Below are positions 1 to 6,741 of a stretch of DNA of 8,826 nt, in pieces. The position numbers and the translations under genes were made by a program. Numbering within the stretch: position 1 is the first letter of the stretch; every line of letters begins with the position of its first letter. Under the pieces are notes generated by a model. That model was not told the origin of the DNA. It did not search any database and saw only the letters and a program-made list of their open reading frames with translations. Origin of the DNA: an uncultured Clostridia bacterium (lineage in GTDB: Bacteria > Bacillota > Clostridia > Christensenellales > UBA3700); contig CAMWSW010000033.1 of assembly GCA_947176975.1 (NCBI GenBank), forward strand, positions 1 to 8,826, written 5' to 3'.

Positions 1-10
1 ATCCACATAC

Positions 11-19
11 TTATCCACA
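11..19 (+). promoter_or_regulatory. DnaA box, perfect consensus
   Basis: The nonamer TTATCCACA matches the bacterial DnaA-binding consensus exactly. It lies 12 bases after the start of the truncated box at the window edge. Confidence 0.75.
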
Positions 20-33
20 AAAACAAGTGTTCG

Positions 34-42
34 TGTGGATAA
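34..42 (-). promoter_or_regulatory. DnaA box, perfect consensus, opposite orientation
   Basis: TGTGGATAA on the plus strand is the exact reverse complement of TTATCCACA. It faces the box at 11-19 with 14 bases between them. Confidence 0.75.
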
Positions 43-276
43 CTCGACAAGTTGCCCAACTTATCTCATTATTATGTATATGTGTCGAAATTTGTTTGTT
101 TTCGTCAAGTTTTGTCTTGCGAATTACTCATTTTTTGCTTTAGAAAATCTTATATGGATTTTTGCGGAATTGAGGATTTTTTCGCTCTATTTTTACTTTG
201 ATTTTTTATAAATATTTGTTGATTATATTTTTATATATTCGGCGATGACTTGTCCCAAAAAATGTACTTGTCACCC

Positions 277-305
277 TTGCGAATCAGCAAAAAATCTGAT
301 ATAAT
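277..305 (+). promoter_or_regulatory. Sigma-A-type promoter of the WYL regulator
   Basis: A TTGCGA -35 element (277-282) is separated by exactly 17 bases from a perfect TATAAT -10 element (300-305). Transcription would start near 312, giving a leader of about 19 bases. This promoter supports the ATG at 331 and argues against an earlier TTG start at 250, which would lie upstream of the transcript. A short purine-rich ribosome site (GAGGG, 322-326) precedes the ATG. Confidence 0.7.
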
Positions 306-330
306 ATACAAAAATTCCTGTGAGGGCGAT

Positions 331-1317
331 ATGGCTGAACTCAGACAAAAGATCAAGATACTCAAACTCTACGAAATACTCTCTCGCGAGAGCGACGAGG
401 CGCATCCCCTATCCACCCAAGAGTTGATAGACAAGCTCAAAGCCGAAGGCATAAACGTGGAGCGCAAGACGCTGTACGACGATATAGACTTACTCAATAA
501 GTGCGGTTACGAGATTATGCAGACGCGCAAAAGACAAAATATGTATTACGTCAGCGACAGAAATTTCGACACGGCGGAAGTGCGTATCCTCATCGACGCA
601 GTTGAAGCGTCGAGCTTTATAACTCCGGAAAAGACGGATAGGCTCGTAGACAAACTTGCCTCTCTTGCAGGTTCTCACAAAGGCGAAGTCATAAAAAAGA
701 ATATAGTCGTATTCGACACCACCAAGCGTGACAACGAGCAGATATATTACAACGTGTTCAACATCAACGAAGCAATTATCGACAGGAAAAAGATAAGCTT
801 TAAATATTACAAACTCAACGCAAAGGGCGAAAAGATCGCCATGCACGGCGACAAACCTTATACAGTCAATCCCATCGCCACTATGGTAAGCAACGATAAT
901 TATTATCTCATTGCCGCAAGCGACAAATACAAAGACGTTGCGCACTACCGCATTGACAGAATGGAAAACGTCAAAATCACGAGAGACGAATTCGTCTTGC
1001 CCCAAGAGCTAAAAGATTTTGACCCCAGACGCAAGAAAAAACAGCTATTTTCAATGTTTCTCGGCGAAATGAAGAACGTCACTTTTGAGATTGCCCCCGA
1101 TATAGCCGAAGTGATATTCGACAAGTTCGGCAAGAATACCAAGCTCTCCCCTTACGGCGACAAATACCGCTTTACGACGGAAATACAAATAAGCGATTCT
1201 TTCTTCGGTTGGTGCATGGGACTTGGCACGAATATAGAGATTATCTCCCCGCGCGACGTCAAAGCGCAATATCTGCAAAAACTACACAGCGTGATATGTA
1301 AATACAAAGAAGCGTAA
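331..1317 (+). CDS. HTH-WYL domain transcriptional regulator
   Basis: The product is a 328-residue cytoplasmic DNA-binding regulator. Residues 3-65 resemble the DeoR/HTH_11-like winged helix of WYL regulators, with a recognition-helix region containing ERKTLYDDIDLL. The WYL ligand-sensing domain covers about residues 140-225; the family-naming triad reads YYL (residues 191-193), and HYRIDRM (205-211) is the conserved second motif. The C-terminal part (about 243-328), with FFGWCMGLG and a helical end, matches the WCX extension. WYL domains are known to bind nucleotide-type ligands and sense DNA damage, phage or metabolic signals; the ligand here is unknown. The ATG at 331 was chosen because HTH homology begins there and the promoter lies just upstream. 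The gene is monocistronic, ends in a hairpin, and is convergent with the ABC gene. It could be a repressor or an activator; its target is not visible. Confidence 0.88.
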   Translation: MAELRQKIKILKLYEILSRESDEAHPLSTQELIDKLKAEGINVERKTLYDDIDLLNKCGYEIMQTRKRQNMYYVSDRNFDTAEVRILIDAVEASSFITPEKTDRLVDKLASLAGSHKGEVIKKNIVVFDTTKRDNEQIYYNVFNINEAIIDRKKISFKYYKLNAKGEKIAMHGDKPYTVNPIATMVSNDNYYLIAASDKYKDVAHYRIDRMENVKITRDEFVLPQELKDFDPRRKKKQLFSMFLGEMKNVTFEIAPDIAEVIFDKFGKNTKLSPYGDKYRFTTEIQISDSFFGWCMGLGTNIEIISPRDVKAQYLQKLHSVICKYKEA

Positions 1318-1339
1318 CGCAAATGCGTTACGCTTCTTT
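1306..1339. terminator. Bidirectional hairpin terminator between convergent genes
   Basis: AAAGAAGCGTAACGCA pairs perfectly with TGCGTTACGCTTCTTT across a two-base centre, a stem of up to 16 bp (in practice about 14-15 bp with a tetraloop). On both strands the outer arm ends in TTCTTT, a short U-rich tail. It sits between the end of the WYL gene and the stop of the converging ABC gene at 1355, so it can serve both. The WYL stop codon (TAA, 1315-1317) lies inside the left arm. Confidence 0.85.
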
Positions 1340-1354
1340 CGTCAGTTGATAACC

Positions 1355-4300
1355 TTATCTATCCCGTATACATTCTATCGGCTTTTTCTTGGACATCCTG
1401 TATATCGGTATCAAACTTGTGATTACTGCTATTGCTATACTTACGACTACCATTAAAGCAATTTGTCTTATGCCGAAAAACAATACGGTATACCCCACTT
1501 GCGTCATATTCTTAATCATCACGTTTAATCCCATACAAGTAAATAACGCCACTATAATAGCCAAAACGGCATTTATCATTGCAATTATTATGCTTTCATT
1601 GACAAATATCGCAAAGACATCGCTTGCTTTTGCGCCCAATGCTCGCAGTATTCCTATATCTCTCTTTTTATTGGATATAGAAGCGCCTATATAATTGACC
1701 ATCATCATTATTAAAAACACTACAAGACCAAGTCCGAGTATCAGTATTATTCCTCGCATTTCATTCAACGGTTCTTGTACCAATTCCAATTCGATAGCAA
1801 CGCCGTCATGCATTCTCAACACTCTATTGCCTTCTTCATAATGTACGCTCACGACTTTTTCTAATTGAGCGCTGTCTTTGGGCATGGGCGCAAGCAAAAA
1901 ACAAAACGGTTCGGGCTCAATATTCTTCATATTGTTATACGCCTTGTTGTTGATTAAAAAAGTATCTTTCTTCAATCTATCGTCTTCTGGGAAGTCATCT
2001 TTCGGTATGTAAATTCCTACAATATTTGCATTTGTATCAATTGCGGTAAAATCCGCAAAATCGTCACTTGTGTAATACAAATAGACATCATTTAAATTTA
2101 TATCTTTCAACGTCTGCAATTTTTTGTCGATATAAATAGCTTTTGTATCTATTCTTTCAATATCTTTGCCACATCTTCCGCCTGTAAGATTGCTTTTGTA
2201 TCCGCCTTCCATTTCCCAATATATTGTATTTTCAAAATCAAAATATCCGCCAAAAGCCGACCTTGACAAAAATCCGGCGTACATCATTCTCCAATGACGC
2301 TCCTTGAGTTTGGATAAATCATACTCCAGACGGTCGTAATCTACAAGCATATATTTATCATCTCCGGTATAAGCCGCCGCATACAATCTATCTAAAACAT
2401 ACTCTACTACATTGTCAGGATACAGCCAACTACCCCAATAATCACCGCTGTGTGTATTCTCCGGAAAAGCGTCTATCCTTTCTAAAACATACTCTTTGAA
2501 AATATTCAACTTTTCTATCTCTAAATTCTCAGCTTCTTCATAGTAAGCAATATATTTTGCATAATATTCTCTATCATTATACATATTATACAAACTCATT
2601 TCTTTAAAAGATATTATTCCGTCAAAATAAGTTTTATCGTGAGTGACGTATGTTTCTTTTTCTACCGACATGTGATCTTGCAACAACTTGATTGCGGCCT
2701 CCAGACCTATGATATATTCGTTGTCATTTAAATTAGAGCGTTTCTTTCCGTCAATCCATATCATATCTTTTACTTTATCCAAATCTTTATCGGAAGCTAC
2801 TCCCCAAAATGTTGTAGTACCAAAATTGCTTTGGGTATCTGCAACCCCGCCCAGCGATATACCCAATCTGCCATTTGACGGAGCGCCGAAAGCCTCCCAA
2901 CTTTCGACGTCTGCGGCATAAGAATTGACGATAGCGTCATATCTGTCCTGCGATATATAACCGATTGAATGATAGCCGTACCTAAAATATTCAATACATT
3001 CGCTTTCCAAAAGCTCCGCTTGATAGTCATGCGTAGCCGTATTGGACGGTTTAAGACTATCAAATCTACCCTCTTTATCCGCGTTTGTATCAACTACTCC
3101 AACAATTTTCAAATATTTATTTTCAGCCCAATCTATACAGATATACAGTTCTTGCTCAATCAAAGATTGCGCCGTCCTGGACGTATCCGGCAGCACTGTA
3201 GTCGACCTGTAATATTCTCCGGATTCAGCAGACGGATAAAATAACATCGTACCCGCGAGATTTATTTGGTCAAACAAATACTTGGTGATTACAATCTCGT
3301 TGTCTTTTTCCGGCAAATTGCCTATCAAAGTAAAGTTCATTAAGTTAAAGATGTAACTCGACGCCGGGTAGTATCCGTATATATATCTATTATAGTAGCA
3401 AGAATTATTCCTGCCCGACAAATTATCGGGGTTTAGAAAATCAATTTCAACGCCTTGTTTACGGTCGGTAAACGTAGCTCCTACGTAAGTAATTCCCGTT
3501 TTTTGCTTTAATCTATTGATATCTTCAAACGACGCGCCGTCTGTTTCGCCCAACTTGTCGGAGCCAGGCAATTTGAGTTTTGCAGTAAAGGCAGACGCTT
3601 CATAATTGCAATCGCTATACGCCTTTAAAGCCATATCATTTGCATTGAAAGAATTGAAAGTATCCACAACGCCAAATGCGGCAAAACTCACCATACATAA
3701 TAGTATCGTTATAATAAGTCTAAAAGGCTTACTCCACACCCCGTTTGCGCCCATTTTGAGAGCATAGCGATATGGCAAGCGCGAACGGGATAACTGCGTT
3801 TTTTGCTTACTCTGTTCCGCCCCATTGCCGGTCGGTTGCGCGGCGGAATTATCCGCCTTTGTATCCGAACTTACTTTGCCATCTTTTAATCTTATAATTC
3901 TATCCGCATACTTCTCGGCAAATTCTCTGTCGTGAGATACAACTATTACCAATTTATCCTTGGACAACTTCTTCAAAGTCTCTAATACTTGAATTCCCGT
4001 CTCTTCGTCCAAAGCGCCCGTAGGCTCATCCGCCATAATTATCTGCGGATTCTTTACCAAAGCTCTTGCAATTGCAACTCTCTGCCTTTGTCCGCCCGAC
4101 AACTCGTTGGGCTTTCTATCGGCGTAACCTTCCAAGTCTAATTCTTTAAGTATGCTATCAAGTCGCTCTTTGTCGGCTTTTTGATTTTGCAACTCCAAAG
4201 CAAGCGTAATATTCTCACCTACCGTAAGTTCGTCAAGTACGTTGTATTCTTGAAATATAAAACCTATATAAGTGTTGCGGTACGCGTCGTAATCAGCCGT

Positions 4301-4522
4301 CTTAAAATCTTTTGACGACTTGCCGTTGATAATTATTTCACCGCTGTCGACGGCATCCAAACCGCCGACGACGTTAAGCAACGTAGATTTACCGCTTCCC
4401 GACCTACCAAGTACAAATACCAATCCCCGCTCTTCAAAGGAAAGAGAAATACCATTGAGCGCCTTTACCGGCACACCCTTTTTAGGCCTATACGTTTTGG
4501 TCAAGTCTTTTAGTTCAAGCAT
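1355..4522 (-). CDS. MacB-like ABC transporter: ATPase fused to FtsX-type permease with giant ectodomain
   Basis: This 1055-residue membrane protein is an ABC exporter half-unit expected to work as a homodimer. The N-terminal ATPase has a Walker A (GRSGSGKST, 39-47), Q-loop Gln91, signature LSGGQ (141-145), Walker B (IIMADEP, 161-167) and H-loop His197, all intact. A polar linker leads to TM1 (about 268-288). A soluble extracytoplasmic region of about 630 residues follows, then three TM segments (about 924-946, 974-998, 1013-1039) with the FtsX-like RDIGILRALGA motif between TM2 and TM3. This is MacB topology, but MacB ectodomains are only about 200-250 residues. MacB-type proteins mostly do mechanotransmission or export of peptides and lipids; the substrate here is unknown. 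The start at 4522 was chosen because homology begins at MLELKDLTK, with an AGGA site at 4535-4532. Its start overlaps the symporter stop, so the two are translationally coupled. The ectodomain DNA is much more AT-rich than the symporter gene. Confidence 0.9.
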   Translation of the reverse strand: MLELKDLTKTYRPKKGVPVKALNGISLSFEERGLVFVLGRSGSGKSTLLNVVGGLDAVDSGEIIINGKSSKDFKTADYDAYRNTYIGFIFQEYNVLDELTVGENITLALELQNQKADKERLDSILKELDLEGYADRKPNELSGGQRQRVAIARALVKNPQIIMADEPTGALDEETGIQVLETLKKLSKDKLVIVVSHDREFAEKYADRIIRLKDGKVSSDTKADNSAAQPTGNGAEQSKQKTQLSRSRLPYRYALKMGANGVWSKPFRLIITILLCMVSFAAFGVVDTFNSFNANDMALKAYSDCNYEASAFTAKLKLPGSDKLGETDGASFEDINRLKQKTGITYVGATFTDRKQGVEIDFLNPDNLSGRNNSCYYNRYIYGYYPASSYIFNLMNFTLIGNLPEKDNEIVITKYLFDQINLAGTMLFYPSAESGEYYRSTTVLPDTSRTAQSLIEQELYICIDWAENKYLKIVGVVDTNADKEGRFDSLKPSNTATHDYQAELLESECIEYFRYGYHSIGYISQDRYDAIVNSYAADVESWEAFGAPSNGRLGISLGGVADTQSNFGTTTFWGVASDKDLDKVKDMIWIDGKKRSNLNDNEYIIGLEAAIKLLQDHMSVEKETYVTHDKTYFDGIISFKEMSLYNMYNDREYYAKYIAYYEEAENLEIEKLNIFKEYVLERIDAFPENTHSGDYWGSWLYPDNVVEYVLDRLYAAAYTGDDKYMLVDYDRLEYDLSKLKERHWRMMYAGFLSRSAFGGYFDFENTIYWEMEGGYKSNLTGGRCGKDIERIDTKAIYIDKKLQTLKDINLNDVYLYYTSDDFADFTAIDTNANIVGIYIPKDDFPEDDRLKKDTFLINNKAYNNMKNIEPEPFCFLLAPMPKDSAQLEKVVSVHYEEGNRVLRMHDGVAIELELVQEPLNEMRGIILILGLGLVVFLIMMMVNYIGASISNKKRDIGILRALGAKASDVFAIFVNESIIIAMINAVLAIIVALFTCMGLNVMIKNMTQVGYTVLFFGIRQIALMVVVSIAIAVITSLIPIYRMSKKKPIECIRDR

Positions 4523-6014
4523 ATTGGTTTTTCCTATTGTTCTTCGACTTGACTTCATCTGCCGTCGTCTCCTGCTCCTCGGTCGTCTCACTTAGAGAAA
4601 GTGACAAATTGTCCTCGGGATAAGCCGACAGCATTGGCATAATGCTCTTATCCTTTTGCCTTGCAAAGTAATTGCGCGTAATTCTCGTAATCGTACCGCT
4701 CAAGAAGAACAATGCAATCAGATTGGGAATTGCCATCAGTCCGTTAAACAAATCCGCCATATCCCACACTAAAGATACGCTCGTCAATGCGCCGACGATG
4801 ACCAAGGCAACGTAGATAATCTTGAAGATTATCGAATACTTTTTGCCGAAGATAAATTCAAAAGACTTCTCCCCGTAATACGCCCATGACAGTATCGTGG
4901 TAAAGGCAAAGAGCGGTAGCATAATGCTAAACACCACCATGCCGAACTTGCCGAAGGATTGCGTAAACGCCGACTGCGAAAGCATAGCTCCGCTTATATC
5001 CGCGCCTTGCGTATAGACCCCGCTCGTCAAAATGACGAGAGCCGTCAAAGTACATATTATTATCGTATCCAAAAATACGCCGAAGATGCCCCACAAGCCC
5101 TGCTGTACGGGTTCTTTGACGGAAGACGCGCTGTGCGCTATGACGGAACTGCCAAGACCCGCTTCGTTGGAGAATATGCCCCTCGCCAAGCCATAGCGCA
5201 TAGATCGCATTATCGCGTAGCCCAGCACACCTCCTCCGACGGCTTGGAAGCTGAACGCATTTTTGAAAATCTGACCGAGCGCCGAAGGTATTGCCTTGAC
5301 GTTCATAAATATAATTATCAATGCCAATAAGATGAAGCCGAGGCACATGAATGGAATTATATACGAGGTAATCTTGCCTATACGCTTGATACCGCCGATT
5401 ATTATCAGAGCGATTATGATTGCCACGACGACACCGCTCACCCACTTGGGTATTTTAAATCCGCCGTTCAACGTATCGGCAATGGTATTGATTTGCACCA
5501 TATTCATACCGAAAGCCGCAAGCATACAAAATACCGAGAAAAGTATCGCCAGCCATTTCCAGCCCAAGCCTTCGGATATGTAATACATAGGTCCGCCCCT
5601 GTATTCGCCGTCCTTGCCCTTCTTGCGGTAATATAGACCCAGTACGTTTTCCGCAAAGTTAGTAAACATACCCACGAATGCCGAAAGCCACATCCAAAAT
5701 ACCGCGCCGGGACCGCCCGAAAGTATCGCCGTCGCCACGCCGACAATATTGCCAGTGCCCACAGTACCCGCTATCGCAGTGGAAAATGCCTCGAATTGCG
5801 AAATGCCGTCGCCCTTTTTCTTATTCTTCTTGCCCATCCCCGTAAGCGTCTTGCCAATGGTATTCTTGACCGCGTACGGAAACTTGGTAATTTGCGTAAA
5901 GTGGTTGCGCACGGTGAGATAGATACCCACACCCAATATGAGTATTATCATGGGTACGCCCCAGAGTATATTGTCGTTGATGAATTGTATAACCTTTTGC
6001 AAAATCCACTCCAC
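4515..6014 (-). CDS. agcS: Alanine/glycine:cation symporter (AGCS family)
   Basis: The 499-residue integral membrane protein is a sodium- or proton-coupled importer of alanine and/or glycine (AGCS/DAACS family, LeuT-like fold, about 11 TM helices). The family signature is clear at residues 83-113 (GTVGTGNIVGVATAI, then GGPGAVFWMW), together with AENVLGLYYR (121-130), PMYYISEGLG (142-151), FSNEAGLGSS (281-290) and ILSWAYYGEKSFEFIFG (374-390). Length is normal for the family; a charged Glu/Thr/Lys/Asn tail after about residue 450 is cytoplasmic and variable. The GTG start at 6014 gives the usual N-terminus (MEWILQKV, then LWGVP). No Shine-Dalgarno sequence precedes it and the promoter implies a leader of only about eight bases. 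It is the first gene of a two-gene operon with the ABC transporter. Whether it prefers L-alanine, D-alanine or glycine cannot be read from the sequence. Confidence 0.95.
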   Translation of the reverse strand: MEWILQKVIQFINDNILWGVPMIILILGVGIYLTVRNHFTQITKFPYAVKNTIGKTLTGMGKKNKKKGDGISQFEAFSTAIAGTVGTGNIVGVATAILSGGPGAVFWMWLSAFVGMFTNFAENVLGLYYRKKGKDGEYRGGPMYYISEGLGWKWLAILFSVFCMLAAFGMNMVQINTIADTLNGGFKIPKWVSGVVVAIIIALIIIGGIKRIGKITSYIIPFMCLGFILLALIIIFMNVKAIPSALGQIFKNAFSFQAVGGGVLGYAIMRSMRYGLARGIFSNEAGLGSSVIAHSASSVKEPVQQGLWGIFGVFLDTIIICTLTALVILTSGVYTQGADISGAMLSQSAFTQSFGKFGMVVFSIMLPLFAFTTILSWAYYGEKSFEFIFGKKYSIIFKIIYVALVIVGALTSVSLVWDMADLFNGLMAIPNLIALFFLSGTITRITRNYFARQKDKSIMPMLSAYPEDNLSLSLSETTEEQETTADEVKSKNNRKNQYA

Positions 6015-6029
6015 AGTATTGATATATTG

Positions 6030-6058
6030 ATTATATCATATAAATTAAATAAAAACAA
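6030..6058 (-). promoter_or_regulatory. Promoter of the symporter-ABC operon
   Basis: On the minus strand, TTGTTT (6058-6053) and a perfect TATAAT (6035-6030) are separated by exactly 17 bases. The expected transcription start near 6023 lies only about eight bases before the GTG codon at 6014, so the mRNA would be nearly leaderless. Confidence 0.65.
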
Positions 6059-6099
6059 TACTCTAATTAAAACAAAACGCTGCGGCAACTACTTAATGC

Positions 6100-6113
6100 G
6101 TTAAAATTTTAAC
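6100..6113. repeat. 14-bp perfect palindrome in the divergent promoter region
   Basis: GTTAAAATTTTAAC is a perfect 14-bp palindrome. It lies about 40 bases upstream of the symporter -35 element and about 105 bases upstream of the -35 element of the divergent small-protein gene. It could be an operator for a dimeric regulator, but its AT-rich core makes a chance match plausible in this very AT-rich spacer. Confidence 0.35.
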
Positions 6114-6217
6114 AAATAATTTAAGCTATTTTGTTGAATAAAATACAGCCGTCGCAAAATATGTTTGCATAATTTTTTAACCGTACCCAAATACTTTTGC
6201 AAATTCTTAATTAGATA

Positions 6218-6246
6218 TTTACAATTCAAATTTTCAATGCTACAAT
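6218..6246 (+). promoter_or_regulatory. Promoter of the first small lipoprotein-like gene
   Basis: TTTACA (6218-6223) and TACAAT (6241-6246) are separated by 17 bases. The start site near 6253 gives a leader of about 28 bases containing an AAGGAGG ribosome site (6266-6272) eight bases before the ATG. The near-perfect ribosome site suggests efficient translation. Confidence 0.65.
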
Positions 6247-6280
6247 AAGACTATCAAAATCTTATAAGGAGGCAAAAACT

Positions 6281-6613
6281 ATGAAAAAGAAAGTCGTTCT
6301 TTCTGTTGCCGTTGTGCTTTTGGTAGTAATGGTAGCAGTAATGTGCGTCGCTTGTACACCAACCCAAAAGAGCGTAATGAAAAAGTTTGAGGACAAGGGT
6401 TATACCGTAGTTGGCAAAGAGGACTCCAAAGTCATCAGCTGCACGAAAGTTTCTCTTTCTGATCCACAAAGCATTATCATCACTTGGTTTGACAACGAAG
6501 ACGATGCAAAAGATGCATACGAAGCTGCTCTCGAAGCCGGCTCGAAAGAGACTGTTAAGAGAAAGGGCAACGCTGTTGCTGTAGGAACTAAAGACGCTGT
6601 CAAGCTCTTCTAA
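6281..6613 (+). CDS. Small secreted lipoprotein-like protein (paralogue A)
   Basis: The 110-residue product begins with a Lys-rich n-region (MKKK), a hydrophobic segment (about residues 5-23) and Cys25 in the context CVACTP. This resembles a lipobox, though Cys at -3 instead of Leu/Val/Ile is unusual. The mature part of about 85 residues is small, charged and lacks further membrane segments. Its landmarks are KKFEDKGYTV, IIITWFDNEDDAKDAYEAAL and the terminal KRKGNAVAVGTKDAVKLF. The same order of motifs appears in the next gene, so the two are paralogues. An AAGGAGG site decides the start. The pattern of a Gly-Tyr element, a short strand ending in a Trp, a helix with Ala/Asp, then a strand with GNAVAVGT suggests a compact alpha/beta fold on the outer membrane face. 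I do not recognise a named family and assign no function. The gene has its own promoter and terminator. Confidence 0.85.
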   Translation: MKKKVVLSVAVVLLVVMVAVMCVACTPTQKSVMKKFEDKGYTVVGKEDSKVISCTKVSLSDPQSIIITWFDNEDDAKDAYEAALEAGSKETVKRKGNAVAVGTKDAVKLF

Positions 6614-6643
6614 TCATTACAGTTTAAATTAAACGAAATAGTT

Positions 6644-6675
6644 AAGGCGCGACGAATGTTGCGCCTTTGCTTTTT
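6644..6675 (+). terminator. Rho-independent terminator after paralogue A
   Basis: AAGGCGCGAC and GTTGCGCCTT form a 10-bp stem (one G-U pair) around a GAAT loop. It is followed by a T-rich run ending in TTTTT. It lies 30 bases after the stop codon and separates the two small paralogues. Confidence 0.85.
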
Positions 6676-6685
6676 ATACTATCCC

Positions 6686-6714
6686 TTTACTTTTTACAAA
6701 ATACGCGGTATAAT
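6686..6714 (+). promoter_or_regulatory. Promoter of paralogue B
   Basis: A weak -35 element TTTACT (6686-6691) is spaced 17 bases from a perfect TATAAT (6709-6714). The expected leader is about 20 bases and carries an AAGAGGT ribosome site (6731-6737) before the ATG at 6742. The promoter begins about ten bases after the upstream terminator's T run. Confidence 0.6.
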
Positions 6715-6741
6715 ATTAATAAAGATTATCAAGAGGTAAAT

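Larger units (their letters stand above)
1..250. other. Putative replication origin segment: DnaA-box cluster plus AT-rich region
   Basis: Two perfect DnaA boxes (TTATCCACA) are visible: one on the plus strand at 11-19 and one on the minus strand at 34-42 (read as TGTGGATAA). Bases 1-7 (ATCCACA) are the last seven bases of a further plus-strand box whose first two bases lie outside the window. An inverted repeat follows at 49-62 (AAGTTG, CC, CAACTT). Bases 61-180 are roughly 27% GC and 181-240 only about 15% GC (9 of 60), which would suit a DNA unwinding element. Clustered consensus boxes next to AT-rich DNA are the known architecture of bacterial oriC and of dnaA promoter regions. No dnaA, dnaN or rpmH is present, and the cluster is cut by the edge, so origin function is inference. 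No protein gene is supported here. Confidence 0.6.

Noticed and set aside
61..69. TTATCTCAT as a fourth DnaA box
   Set aside because: Only the first five bases match the consensus; too weak to count.
250..330. In-frame N-terminal extension of the WYL regulator from a TTG codon
   Set aside because: The extension overlaps the promoter (277-305), lacks homology to the HTH domain and has no ribosome site; the ATG at 331 fits all three.
490..1005. Minus-strand open frame of 171 codons opposite the WYL gene
   Set aside because: Shadow frame; the plus-strand protein has intact HTH, WYL and WCX features.
4523..4591. 23-residue Arg-rich extension of the ABC ATPase
   Set aside because: It is the symporter C-terminal coding sequence read in another frame; ABC homology begins at MLELKDL and a ribosome site precedes that ATG.
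4927..5445. Minus-strand open frame inside the symporter gene and its plus-strand counterpart at 4959-5330
   Set aside because: Out-of-frame translations of a conserved AGCS gene; the low-complexity, Arg- and Tyr-rich product is typical of a shadow.
6667..6741. 25-residue extension of paralogue B
   Set aside because: It would start inside the terminator and run through the -10 element; the signal-like segment begins at 6742.
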